Positions 7,640 through 16,727 of a stretch of DNA of 64,000 nucleotides are shown here, one piece after another. The stretch comes from Tenacibaculum sp. 1_MG-2023 (GTDB lineage: Bacteria; Bacteroidota; Bacteroidia; Flavobacteriales; Flavobacteriaceae). Numbering within the stretch: the stretch's first letter is position 1; every line of letters begins with the position of its first letter. A program made the position numbers and the translations under genes. The DNA lies in contig NZ_JAUORH010000012.1 in NCBI RefSeq assembly GCF_030547425.1, forward strand, positions 1 through 64,000. The letters are read 5' to 3'. The notes beneath the pieces are model-generated. The model had not been told where the DNA came from. It ran no database searches and saw only the letters and a program-made list of their open reading frames with translations.

Positions 7640-10600
7640 ATGAAAAACCTTTTTTATCTACTATTTATAACCTTCTCTTGTGCTGTTTTTTCACAAGAGT
7701 TTTCTATGGACTTAGTCAAAAACATGAAACCAAGAAATATTGGTCCTGGTGGTATGAGCGGACGTGTTACTGCTATTGATGTAGTAGAATCTAATCCTGA
7801 TATTATGTTTGTGGGGACTGCTTCTGGAGGAATTTGGAAGTCAACTTCAGGAGGTATTAAATGGGAACCTATTTTTGATAAAGAAGTAACTGCTTCTATT
7901 GGTGCTTTAGCTATACAACAATCCAATCCTAGCGTAATTTGGGCGGGAACAGGTGAAGGAAATCCTCGTAATAGTTTAAATGGTGGTTACGGAATTTTCA
8001 AATCTCTGGATGGTGGTAGATCGTGGAAATCGATGGGATTAGAAAGAACACGTCATATACACCGTGTAGTGATACACCCTAACAATCCAGATATTGTATA
8101 TGTAGGTGCTATTGGGTCTCCTTGGGGTGAACATAAAGAACGTGGTGTATACAAAACTACCGACGGTGGTAAAACTTGGAAACAAATTTTATTCAACAAT
8201 AACAAAACTGGTGCTGCCGATTTAATTATGGATCCATCCAATCCCAATAAGCTAATAGCAGCCATGTGGGAACACAAACGTGACCCTTGGTTTTTTAAAT
8301 CAGGAGGTGAAGGAAGCGGATTATACATTACCCATGACGGTGGTGAAAACTGGAAAAAAATCACCGAAAAAGAAGGCTTCCCTAAAGGAGAGCTAGGTAG
8401 AATTGGTGTTGCAATCGCTCCTTCAAACCCAAATACTGTGTATGCTTTGGTAGAAGCAAAAAAGAATGCCTTATACAAAAGTGAGGATGGTGGTTTTTCT
8501 TGGAAAAAAATCAACGACAAAAAAGGGATTGGAAATCGACCTTTTTACTATTCAGAAATTTATGTAGACCCTCAAAATGAATACAAATTATATACTGTTT
8601 TCACCTATGTGAATGTTTCTATTGATGGTGGAAAAAACTTTAAACAACTCATGCCTTCGTATGGTGCTAATAATGGTATTCACCCAGATCATCACGCTTG
8701 GTGGATTCACTCTAAAAACGGAAAATTTATGATTGATGGAAATGATGGAGGACTAAACATAACTAAAGATGGAGGTAAAACTTGGCGTTTTATTGGTAAC
8801 TTACCTGTTGCACAATTTTATCATGTTAATGTTGATAATGAATTTCCTTACAACGTTTATGGCGGTATGCAAGATAATGGCTCTTGGCGAGGACCTGCTT
8901 ATGTATGGAAAGCCCAAGGAATTCGTAATTCTTATTGGCAAGAAATTAGCTTTGGTGATGGTTTTGATGTAATTCCTGACAAAGACAACTCGCGTTATGG
9001 TTGGTCTATGAGTCAACAAGGATATGTATCTCGTTACGATTACAAAACAGGTAATAATTATACCGTTCGTCCAACACATCCTGATGCCGATGTAAAACTA
9101 CGCTTCAATTGGAATGCTGCTATCAATATTGATCCTTTTGATAATTCCACACTATATTTTGGAAGTCAGTTTGTGCATAAATCAACCGATAAAGGGTTAA
9201 CATGGAAAGTTATTTCTCCAGACTTAACTACAAATGATAAAAGTAAACTCAAACAGTCTGAAAGCGGTGGATTAACCATGGATGCAACCGGTGCAGAAAA
9301 CCATTGTACCATTTTAGTTATTGAACCATCTCCTATTGAAAAAGATATGTTGTGGACTGCTACTGATGATGGACAAGTACATATTACTAAAAATGGAGGT
9401 ACAACTTGGACAAATGTTGGCAAAAATCTAAAAGCATTACCAGAAAACAGTTGGATTACACAAATAAAAGCATCTAACAAAAATAAAGGAGAAGCTTTAC
9501 TAGTTGCGAACGATTATCGTCGTTTTAACTATAAACCTTATGCTTACAGAACTAAAAATTATGGTACAACTTGGGAACGTATTGTTGATGAAAATGACGT
9601 AAGAAGCTTTACACAATGTATTATTGAAGACCCTATAGAACCTAATTTACTATTCTTAGGAACTGATGACGGTTTATATATTTCTATCAACGCAGGAAAA
9701 AAATGGACGAAATGGACGGAAGGCTTCCCTACTGTTCCTGTAAAAGATTTGATAATTCATCCAAGAGAACACGATTTAGTTATTGGTACTTTTGGTAGAG
9801 CAGCTTGGGTGTTGGATGATATTCGTCCGCTAAGAGCAGTAGCTAAAGACAACAATGTTCTTACCAAAAACATTGAGTTATTTACTCCACCAACAGCCTA
9901 TCAAGCTGCCTACCAACAACCCACTGGTAGCCGATTTGGGGCTGACGCTATGTTTAATGGAACTAACAAAGGTCGTGGTGCTTTAGTTCAGTTTTATGTG
10001 AATAAACCAAAATCAGCAAAAAAACCTGAAGCAAAAGACAAAAATTCTATTAAAAAAGAAGACGAGAATACCATAAAATGGGATTCTATAAAGTTTGAGG
10101 TATTTGATGGTAACAGACTTATCAGAACTATTAAAAGAAAAACTCCTAAAGAAAACGGAATTCACAAAGGTGTTTGGTTTATGAGTGAAAAAGGTGTTAC
10201 TCGACCTTCTAGAACTATCAGAAAACAAAAAAGAGAACCTAGGGGGGTACAAGTAAAACCTGGTACTTACAGAATAAAAGCTACGTTTGGTAACCAAACA
10301 TCAGAACAAAACATTACCGTAAAATTTGACCCTAGACTGCGTATTTCTCAAAACGCAATCGATCAAAAATATACAGCAGCCAAAGACCTAGAAGCTCAGC
10401 AAAAAATTATAGCTGACGCAGTAAAACAGTTAGTTGAGAGTAAAAATATTGCAAATAGTTTCAACCAAAAACTATCTAAAAAAAACAAAAAACTTTACAA
10501 AGAATCAATTAAAGACTCTAAAGATATTGTTCAGAAAATAGATACACTTTTAGCTGTTTATTTAGGTAAGGTAGACAAAAGACAGGGTATTACACGAAAC

Positions 10601-10834
10601 CCTGAAATGAATGTTACGCAACGTTTAGGAATAGCTAGCAGATACGTTAATAGTAGATTTGGAGAACAAACTTCTACAGAAAAACAATTAATTATTCAAT
10701 TTAAAGAAGCACTAAAACCAGCACTAGAAAAAACCAATGCTTTCTTTGATAAAGATTGGAAAGAATATAAGATTGAAGTTGAAAAAATAGATTTATCTCC
10801 TTTTAAAGAAACCAAGCAATTTAGCTTAGAATAA
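7640..10834 (+). CDS. exported VPS10/sortilin-like BNR-repeat protein
   Basis: I place the start at 7640 because MKNLFYLLFITFSCAVFS is a clear signal peptide; the frame is open to 7583 but that extension spoils it and runs into the terminator. The protein is 1064 residues. Residues about 30-700 are a beta propeller with many Asp-box/BNR-type motifs (TSGGIKWEP, SLDGGRSWKS, TTDGGKTWKQ, THDGGENWKK, TKDGGKTWRF, TKNGGTTWTN). The rest is a lysine-rich C-terminal region with an FG-hydantoin-like PGTYRIKATFG beta strand segment and coiled helices. It belongs to the large family annotated as VPS10-domain or glycosyl-hydrolase-like proteins in Bacteroidota; no enzyme activity can be assigned. It is followed 48 bases later by the S9 peptidase gene and may share its transcript. 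Confidence 0.88.
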   Translation: MKNLFYLLFITFSCAVFSQEFSMDLVKNMKPRNIGPGGMSGRVTAIDVVESNPDIMFVGTASGGIWKSTSGGIKWEPIFDKEVTASIGALAIQQSNPSVIWAGTGEGNPRNSLNGGYGIFKSLDGGRSWKSMGLERTRHIHRVVIHPNNPDIVYVGAIGSPWGEHKERGVYKTTDGGKTWKQILFNNNKTGAADLIMDPSNPNKLIAAMWEHKRDPWFFKSGGEGSGLYITHDGGENWKKITEKEGFPKGELGRIGVAIAPSNPNTVYALVEAKKNALYKSEDGGFSWKKINDKKGIGNRPFYYSEIYVDPQNEYKLYTVFTYVNVSIDGGKNFKQLMPSYGANNGIHPDHHAWWIHSKNGKFMIDGNDGGLNITKDGGKTWRFIGNLPVAQFYHVNVDNEFPYNVYGGMQDNGSWRGPAYVWKAQGIRNSYWQEISFGDGFDVIPDKDNSRYGWSMSQQGYVSRYDYKTGNNYTVRPTHPDADVKLRFNWNAAINIDPFDNSTLYFGSQFVHKSTDKGLTWKVISPDLTTNDKSKLKQSESGGLTMDATGAENHCTILVIEPSPIEKDMLWTATDDGQVHITKNGGTTWTNVGKNLKALPENSWITQIKASNKNKGEALLVANDYRRFNYKPYAYRTKNYGTTWERIVDENDVRSFTQCIIEDPIEPNLLFLGTDDGLYISINAGKKWTKWTEGFPTVPVKDLIIHPREHDLVIGTFGRAAWVLDDIRPLRAVAKDNNVLTKNIELFTPPTAYQAAYQQPTGSRFGADAMFNGTNKGRGALVQFYVNKPKSAKKPEAKDKNSIKKEDENTIKWDSIKFEVFDGNRLIRTIKRKTPKENGIHKGVWFMSEKGVTRPSRTIRKQKREPRGVQVKPGTYRIKATFGNQTSEQNITVKFDPRLRISQNAIDQKYTAAKDLEAQQKIIADAVKQLVESKNIANSFNQKLSKKNKKLYKESIKDSKDIVQKIDTLLAVYLGKVDKRQGITRNPEMNVTQRLGIASRYVNSRFGEQTSTEKQLIIQFKEALKPALEKTNAFFDKDWKEYKIEVEKIDLSPFKETKQFSLE

Positions 10835-10882
10835 AAGAGCTTGCTTGCTAAAAACGAAAATTAATAACCAAAACATACACTT

Positions 10883-12802
10883 ATGAAAAAACATTTCTTA
10901 CTACTTGCCATTGCCCTTTCGGTAGTTGCTTGTAAAACGGATAAAAAAGATTCTGATAAAACCAGTACAACGCTCAAAAAATATTCTATTGAGCAAATGA
11001 TGGATAACGAAAATGTTTTTGGAGGAAGTTTTTCTCCTGACAACTCCAAACTACTCGTAACTAGTAATCGTTCTGGAATTTACAACATGTACACTGTTTC
11101 AACATCTGGAGGCGAGTTTGAACCTATTACAAAATCAGATAGTTCATCTGTTTTTGCCACATCTTATTTTCCAAAAGATGAAAGAATGTTATTCAGAATG
11201 GATAATAATGGTGATGAAATCTACCACATCTTTTTAAGAGAATTAAATGGGGACACTAGAGACTTAACACCTACTAAAGGTGCTAGAGCAGGCTTTTTTG
11301 GTTGGGCAAAAGACGAGAAGAGCTTCTTTTTCACTTCAAACGAAAGAGACAATCGTTTTATGGATCTCTATGAAATGGATCTTGAAACTTTTACTCCTAA
11401 AATGATTTATGAAAATAAAGAAGGTTATAACGTAGCAGCAATATCAAACAATAAAAACATACTAGCCCTAAGCAAAACGGTTAATACTAACGATAGCGAT
11501 TTATTTTTGTTTGATATAACCGCCAAAGTAATCACCAAAATTAACCTAAGATTAAGTGGTAATTCAGCAGCTGATTTTTCTATCGATGATACTGAGTTTT
11601 ACTATACAACAGATGCTGAAGGTGAATTTGCTACCTTAATGAAATATACTATTAGTACCAACGAAACAGAAAAAGTATTAGCTAAAGACTGGGATATTTC
11701 TGGAAGTTACTTTACCAATAATGGTAGCTACAGAGTAACATATATTAACGAAGATGCTAAAAACATAATTGAAGTTTATGATGTTAATGCTGGTAAAAAC
11801 ATAGAACTGCCTAATGTTAACGGAAAAAGCATTACTAGTGTTGGTTTTTCTAGAGATGAAAGCATGATGCGTTTTTATGCTGGTGGCTCTAACACTCCTT
11901 CTAACTTATATGTGTATGACTTAAAAACAAAAAAGCAAACACAACTAACTGATGTATTAAATAAAGAAATTAACCCCGAAGATTTAGTAAAAGCGAAAGT
12001 AATTCGTTACCCTTCTTTTGATGGAGTAACTATTCCTGCAATCTATTACTTGCCACATCAAGCTTCAAAAGATACTAAAGTTCCTGCTTTAGTTTGGGTT
12101 CACGGAGGTCCTGGTGGACAATCACGTCAAAATTTCAGTTCTAGAATTCAATATTTAGTAAACCATGGCTATGCTGTTTTAGCTGTAAACAATCGAGGCA
12201 GTAGCGGATACGGTAAAACCTTTTTTACTATGGATGATTTAAACCATGGAGAAAAAGATTTGCAAGATTGTGTAGAAGGAAAAAATTGGTTAGCAAAACA
12301 ACCAGAAATTGATGCTGATAAAATAGGAATTATTGGTGGATCTTATGGTGGTTATATGACAATGGCTGCTTTAACTTATACTCCTGAAGAATTTGCAGTA
12401 GGTGTTAACATCTATGGAGTAACAAACTGGATGCGTACCTTAAAAAGCATTCCATCTTGGTGGGAGTCTTTTAGAGAAGCTTTATATAAAGAATTAGGAG
12501 ACCCACACTCTGCAGACTCAGTAAGATTGAAAAGAATTTCTCCTTTATTCCATACTGATAAAGTAACTAAACCATTAATGGTGTTACAAGGAGCTAAAGA
12601 CCCAAGGGTTTTACAAGTGGAGTCAGACGAAATTGTAGCTGGAGTTAAGAAAAATGGAGTTCCTGTAGAATATGTGCTGTTTGATGATGAAGGGCATGGT
12701 TTTGTTAAAAAGGAAAATCAAATAGAAGCTAATAGTAAAATCTTACAATTCTTAGATACCTATTTAAAGAAAAAAGAGCCTATTAAAAATAATGATTTAT
12801 AA
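10883..12802 (+). CDS. S9-family (prolyl oligopeptidase-type) lipoprotein peptidase
   Basis: This 639-residue protein has a lipoprotein signal ending VVAC (Cys17 would be lipidated). Residues about 30-370 are a WD40/DPP-type beta propeller (SPDNSKLLVTSNRSGIYNMY). The C-terminal alpha/beta-hydrolase domain has WVHGGPGGQ, the nucleophile elbow GGSYGGYM (Ser), the acidic residue in LQGAKDPRV (Asp) and the catalytic His in DDEGHGF. Such enzymes release dipeptides or cleave after proline in oligopeptides, here probably at the cell envelope. The gene follows the VPS10-like gene on the same strand and ends at a hairpin at 12877-12909. Confidence 0.93.
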   Translation: MKKHFLLLAIALSVVACKTDKKDSDKTSTTLKKYSIEQMMDNENVFGGSFSPDNSKLLVTSNRSGIYNMYTVSTSGGEFEPITKSDSSSVFATSYFPKDERMLFRMDNNGDEIYHIFLRELNGDTRDLTPTKGARAGFFGWAKDEKSFFFTSNERDNRFMDLYEMDLETFTPKMIYENKEGYNVAAISNNKNILALSKTVNTNDSDLFLFDITAKVITKINLRLSGNSAADFSIDDTEFYYTTDAEGEFATLMKYTISTNETEKVLAKDWDISGSYFTNNGSYRVTYINEDAKNIIEVYDVNAGKNIELPNVNGKSITSVGFSRDESMMRFYAGGSNTPSNLYVYDLKTKKQTQLTDVLNKEINPEDLVKAKVIRYPSFDGVTIPAIYYLPHQASKDTKVPALVWVHGGPGGQSRQNFSSRIQYLVNHGYAVLAVNNRGSSGYGKTFFTMDDLNHGEKDLQDCVEGKNWLAKQPEIDADKIGIIGGSYGGYMTMAALTYTPEEFAVGVNIYGVTNWMRTLKSIPSWWESFREALYKELGDPHSADSVRLKRISPLFHTDKVTKPLMVLQGAKDPRVLQVESDEIVAGVKKNGVPVEYVLFDDEGHGFVKKENQIEANSKILQFLDTYLKKKEPIKNNDL

Positions 12803-12876
12803 ACAGGCAATACAATTTTAACATCCTAATTTCTCATAAGAGAAACCTGATTTTTATTTTTGCTTACATAACGCTT

Positions 12877-12909
12877 AAATCTCCTACATATAATTTATGT
12901 GGGGGATTT
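12877..12909 (+). terminator. terminator after the S9 peptidase gene
   Basis: AAATCTCCTACATA (12877-12890) pairs with TATGTGGGGGATTT (12896-12909) with two G-U pairs, then runs into T-rich sequence. A smaller hairpin (TTTCTC-ATAA-GAGAAA, 12830-12845) precedes it. Confidence 0.8.
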
Positions 12910-12939
12910 TTAATATAAAAAACAACCTCTTTAACAATT

Positions 12940-13605
12940 ATGAAAAAGTTTACTTTTTTAATTATCACTTTATTTTCATTAAACAATTACGCCCAACAAT
13001 CGGTAACTTCCAACCCAACAAAAGAACTCGGTGTTTGGTATATGTACAACGGATCTCATCAAATTTCTAATAAGTTTAGCTTAAAAACCATGGTACATTT
13101 TCGCTTCTTTGAAATTGGAGACGACATGCAACAATTCATTGGACGTTTAGGTGGTAATTATAAGTTCAATAAAACTATAAGTGCTACTGTAGGATATGCC
13201 TTCTTAAATACTGATAGAACTTTTGATGTTGATGCGGGTGATTTTAACGAGCATCGTATTTATGAAGACCTAAATGTAAGTCATAAAATAGCTAGCTTAA
13301 ATTTAGCTCATCGTTTTAGAGGAGAACAACGTTTTTTTGAATCGACCACTGGCAATTTCTTTCGATATCAATTAGCCTTGGGGCATCCTATCAATGAAAA
13401 ATGGTCTACATATCTATACAATGAAACCTTTTTAGATTTTGAGGGAGAAGCTTATAATCAAAATTGGTTTGGAGCTGGTTTTAAATACAAAGTATCTAAT
13501 ATTATAAAGCTTCAAGCAGGATATCAACTGATAAATGTAAACGAAGTTGGTAACTTTAATAGAATTCAATTAGGTGTTGCTATTAGTACTGATCATAGAA
13601 AATAG
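12940..13605 (+). CDS. DUF2490 family outer-membrane-like protein
   Basis: This 221-residue protein has a signal peptide (MKKFTFLIITLFSLNNYAQ). It then has alternating amphipathic strands such as NKFSLKTMVHFRFFEIG and KTISATVGYAFLNTDRTF, ending in IQLGVAISTDHRK. This is the pattern of DUF2490, a presumed small outer-membrane beta barrel of unknown function. It lies 44 bases upstream of the DUF819 transporter gene, so the two may be co-transcribed. Confidence 0.82.
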   Translation: MKKFTFLIITLFSLNNYAQQSVTSNPTKELGVWYMYNGSHQISNKFSLKTMVHFRFFEIGDDMQQFIGRLGGNYKFNKTISATVGYAFLNTDRTFDVDAGDFNEHRIYEDLNVSHKIASLNLAHRFRGEQRFFESTTGNFFRYQLALGHPINEKWSTYLYNETFLDFEGEAYNQNWFGAGFKYKVSNIIKLQAGYQLINVNEVGNFNRIQLGVAISTDHRK

Positions 13606-13649
13606 AAGTAACTATTATTTCATACTTTAGCAAAAATTAAATTTTCACG

Positions 13650-14957
13650 ATGAACGAACCTACTTTTACTAACGACGCAATAGTATTTGGTATTTTAATG
13701 ATTTCTTTAGGTTTTGTATTTTATACAGAATCTAAAACTTCAGGATTTTGGCACAAGTTTTATAAAATAGTTCCTGGGTTATTCATGGCTTATTTTATCC
13801 CAGCAATATTTACTACTTTAGGAGTTATTTCTCCAGAATGGGAAACTACCAATGCTGCAGGTGAAGTAATAAAAAGTAAATCACAGCTGTATTATGTTTC
13901 TAGCCGATTTCTATTACCTGCGGCTTTAGTTTTAATGACCTTAAGTATTGATTTAAAAGCTATTTTCAACTTGGGCTCTAAAGCATTAATCATGTTTTTC
14001 ACAGGTACCGTAGGAATTGTAATAGGAGGCCCTATCGCTATTTTATTAATCTCAGCTGTTTCACCAGAAACAGTAGGTGGAGCTGGATTTGATGCTGTAT
14101 GGAGAGGACTTTCTACCCTTGCAGGAAGTTGGATTGGAGGTGGTGCGAACCAAACTGCTATGCTAGAAATTTATCAATATAACCCTGCTAAGTATGGAGG
14201 AATGGTATTTGTTGATATTGTAGTTGCTAATATTTGGATGGCAATCATCTTAATTGGAATCGGTAAAAAAGATAAAATTAATAAATGGTTAAAAGCAGAT
14301 ACCTCAGCTATTGAAGACTTAAAAGTTCGAGTTTCTAACTTTACACAAAGTGTAAAAAGAACTCCAACTTTAACTGATTTTATAATTATGCTTGCCATTG
14401 CTTTTGGAACTGTTGGTTTCGGACATTTTGCTGGTGCATATTTAAGCGACATCTTTGCTTCTATAACGGCTAGTATGGAATCTCAAACTTGGAGAAATAT
14501 TTTCTCTTTCTTAGGTTCTAATTTTTTCTGGCTAATTAGTATATCAACCATTACTGCTGTTGTCTTATCTTTTACAAAAGCCAAAAATTACGAAGGTGCA
14601 GGAGCTAGTAAAATAGGGAGTATTTTTATTTATGTACTGGTAGCAACTATTGGTATGAAAATGGACTTAACGTTGATTTTTGATAATTTCAACTTAATTT
14701 TTATTGGTTTGGTATGGATGGCAATTCATGCAGGATTGTTAATCTTAGTCGCTAAATTAATTCGTGCCCCTTATTTTTTCTTGGCAGTAGGAAGTCAAGC
14801 AAATGTTGGTGGTGCAGCTTCTGCTCCAATTGTAGCACAAGCTTTTCACTCATCATTAGCTACTGTTGGTGTTTTATTAGCTGTTTTTGGATACGCTATC
14901 GGAACTGTAGGTGCAATCCTATGTACAATTTTAATGGAAATAGCCTCAAAAGTTTAG
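13650..14957 (+). CDS. DUF819 family integral membrane protein
   Basis: This 435-residue protein has about ten to twelve hydrophobic segments. The repeated glycine-rich motif GSWIGGGANQTAM in the first half and GSQANVGGAASAPIVA in the second half suggests an inverted-repeat transporter architecture like that of the DUF819/YjcL family. The substrate is unknown. It may be co-transcribed with the DUF2490 gene before it, and the lipoprotein gene follows after 39 bases. Confidence 0.88.
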   Translation: MNEPTFTNDAIVFGILMISLGFVFYTESKTSGFWHKFYKIVPGLFMAYFIPAIFTTLGVISPEWETTNAAGEVIKSKSQLYYVSSRFLLPAALVLMTLSIDLKAIFNLGSKALIMFFTGTVGIVIGGPIAILLISAVSPETVGGAGFDAVWRGLSTLAGSWIGGGANQTAMLEIYQYNPAKYGGMVFVDIVVANIWMAIILIGIGKKDKINKWLKADTSAIEDLKVRVSNFTQSVKRTPTLTDFIIMLAIAFGTVGFGHFAGAYLSDIFASITASMESQTWRNIFSFLGSNFFWLISISTITAVVLSFTKAKNYEGAGASKIGSIFIYVLVATIGMKMDLTLIFDNFNLIFIGLVWMAIHAGLLILVAKLIRAPYFFLAVGSQANVGGAASAPIVAQAFHSSLATVGVLLAVFGYAIGTVGAILCTILMEIASKV

Positions 14958-14996
14958 GAGAAATCTGCATATTTGCAGCAGACAAATTTGAATTCA

Positions 14997-15701
14997 ATGA
15001 AGAAAATTATTGCTCTTTTCGCAATTGCACTTGTTGCTTTTGCTTGTTCCTCTAAGAAAGAAGGAAACATGGTTGTTAAAGGTCAAGTTAAAGGATTAAA
15101 AAAAGGTACTTTATACCTTCAAAAAATGAAGGATACATTATTAGTATCTGTTGATTCTATGGCTTTATTAGGTGATGATAAATTTCTACTAACAGATAAT
15201 GTTGAGTCTCCTGTAATGTATTACTTAACTTTTGACGGTAACACCACAGATAAACACATTATGTTTTTCGGTGAAGAAGGTGAAATTACTATAAATGACA
15301 AAATTGAAGAATTTGGTTTTAAACCTGAAATAAAAGGCTCTAAAAACCAAGAAGTAATGAATAAGTACCGTAAAATAAACCAACGTTTTATGGGTCAACG
15401 TTTAGATTTTGTAAAAAAAGAAGTTGAGGCTCGTCAAGCTAAAGATGAAGTACAACTAGAGCAAGTGGAAGCTGATTATAAGAAAATGATACGTCGTCGT
15501 TTCTTATTCTCTACAAACTTTGCGATTGCTAACAGTGATAGTGAAGCTGCTCCGTACATTGCGTTGTCTGAACTATATGACGCTAACATTAAACTTTTAG
15601 ATACTATTAATAATAGTTTAACTGATAAAGTTAAAAAATCAGAATATGGTAAACGTTTACAAAAGTTTGTAGATGATATAAAAGCTAAAGAAGGAAAATA
15701 A
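14997..15701 (+). CDS. DUF4369-type lipoprotein
   Basis: I use the ATG at 14997 because MKKIIALFAIALVAFAC is a lipoprotein signal with lipobox AFAC; the longer frame from 14973 would put eight extra residues before it. The protein is 234 residues. After the lipid anchor it has the DUF4369 pattern (VKGQVKGLKKGTLYLQKMKD, then beta strands), followed by a charged helical region (residues about 120-234). DUF4369 domains often sit in front of thioredoxin domains in Bacteroidota, but here no thioredoxin domain follows. Function unknown; located in the periplasm by inference. Confidence 0.85.
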   Translation: MKKIIALFAIALVAFACSSKKEGNMVVKGQVKGLKKGTLYLQKMKDTLLVSVDSMALLGDDKFLLTDNVESPVMYYLTFDGNTTDKHIMFFGEEGEITINDKIEEFGFKPEIKGSKNQEVMNKYRKINQRFMGQRLDFVKKEVEARQAKDEVQLEQVEADYKKMIRRRFLFSTNFAIANSDSEAAPYIALSELYDANIKLLDTINNSLTDKVKKSEYGKRLQKFVDDIKAKEGK

Positions 15702-15720
15702 AATTTCCCCTTCTAATGAA

Positions 15721-15761
15721 AAACAAAGAAGCTCATTTAAGTTAAATGAGCTTCTTTGTTT
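15721..15761. terminator. bidirectional terminator between convergent genes
   Basis: A 20-bp perfect inverted repeat, AAACAAAGAAGCTCATTTAA with its complement at 15742-15761, lies between the DUF4369 gene (plus) and the universal stress gene (minus). A and T runs at both ends let it serve both strands. Confidence 0.93.
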
Positions 15762-16598
15762 CTAAATCTTAAAAGACATTACTGGTAATTTACTGTGATT
15801 AGCAATATCTTCAGAAATACTACCTTCAAAAAAGTGAGCTATTCCTTTTCTACCATGTGTTGCTACAACTAAAACATCTGAGTTAATTTTGTTTGCGTAG
15901 TAAAACACTCCTTTTTCCACAGAATAATCAGAAACTATTTTTACTTTTTGAGCACTTTCTTCATAACTTTCATTCGTTTGACTGAAAAAACGCTTCATTT
16001 TCCCTTCTAACTCTTTCGTGCTTTTAAACTTAGAAGTTGGTGTGCTTACATATACCATTTCTATATCTGCATTAAACTTCTTAAGAAACTCTTTTGCTTC
16101 CATATATGGCTTTACATCATCATCAGAAAAATCACATGCAAATAATATTTTTTCTATTTGTTTTACAATTGGTTCCTCTTTAATTACTAATACAGGCACA
16201 TGCGCGTAACGAATTACTTTTTCTGTATTAGAACCAATAAACATTTCTTTTAAACCACTAGCTCCTTTAGACCCCATAACTATCAAGTCTGCCCCTTCAT
16301 TTCTTGCCAACTGATCTATTTCACTAAAAATTTTAAAGTGCTTTATAATTGGGGTTACTTTTATATCTGATAAATAATCTTTCTGTAAAAATTCTGCTAA
16401 TTTCTTCTCAGTCATTTTTAAGTAAAACAGCATTTCTTGCTCTAAATAACTTTCTGATTGGCTTAAAACAGCGTTAGACAACTCAAGCATATGTACTACC
16501 AATACCTCAGCGTCTGATCTTTTTGCTAAAAAAGCTGCTGTTTGTAATGCATTTTCAGAATATTCAGAAAAATCAACTGGGACTATAATTTTTTTCAT
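15762..16598 (-). CDS. tandem universal stress protein (UspA-type)
   Basis: This 278-residue cytoplasmic protein has two Usp domains. The first starts MKKIIVPVDFSEYSENAL and has the nucleotide loop VMGSKGASGLKEMFIGSNTEKV. The second starts KILFACDFSDDD and has VVATHGRKGIAHFFEGSISEDI. Both fit the G-x2-G-x9-G-S/T ATP-binding pattern. The upstream region carries an Fnr-type palindrome at 16661-16672, 29.5 bases from the edge of a -7-like element, exactly as in front of the cbb3 oxidase genes. Induction at low oxygen is therefore likely, in line with the known behaviour of many Usp genes. Confidence 0.92.
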   Translation of the reverse strand: MKKIIVPVDFSEYSENALQTAAFLAKRSDAEVLVVHMLELSNAVLSQSESYLEQEMLFYLKMTEKKLAEFLQKDYLSDIKVTPIIKHFKIFSEIDQLARNEGADLIVMGSKGASGLKEMFIGSNTEKVIRYAHVPVLVIKEEPIVKQIEKILFACDFSDDDVKPYMEAKEFLKKFNADIEMVYVSTPTSKFKSTKELEGKMKRFFSQTNESYEESAQKVKIVSDYSVEKGVFYYANKINSDVLVVATHGRKGIAHFFEGSISEDIANHSKLPVMSFKI

Positions 16599-16629
16599 GA
16601 TTTATTACTTTTAGGTTTAATGTTTCCTA

Positions 16630-16704
16630 TAAAGTTACCTAAATTTTATTAGTAAAACTATGATTTTTGTCACTTTATAAACCACTATATATTCTATACA
16701 TTTG
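16630..16704. promoter_or_regulatory. divergent promoter region with an Fnr-type palindrome
   Basis: TGATTTTTGTCA (16661-16672) resembles the TGA-N6-TCA box of Crp/Fnr regulators. On the minus strand a -7-like element TAACTTTA (16630-16637) has its upstream edge 29.5 bases from the palindrome centre. On the plus strand TACATTTG (16697-16704), a full match to TAnnTTTG, begins 30.5 bases from the centre. Both distances fit a class II activator position near -41.5. Confidence 0.55.
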
Positions 16705-16727
16705 CTTTCTTAAATTTTACATTTGTT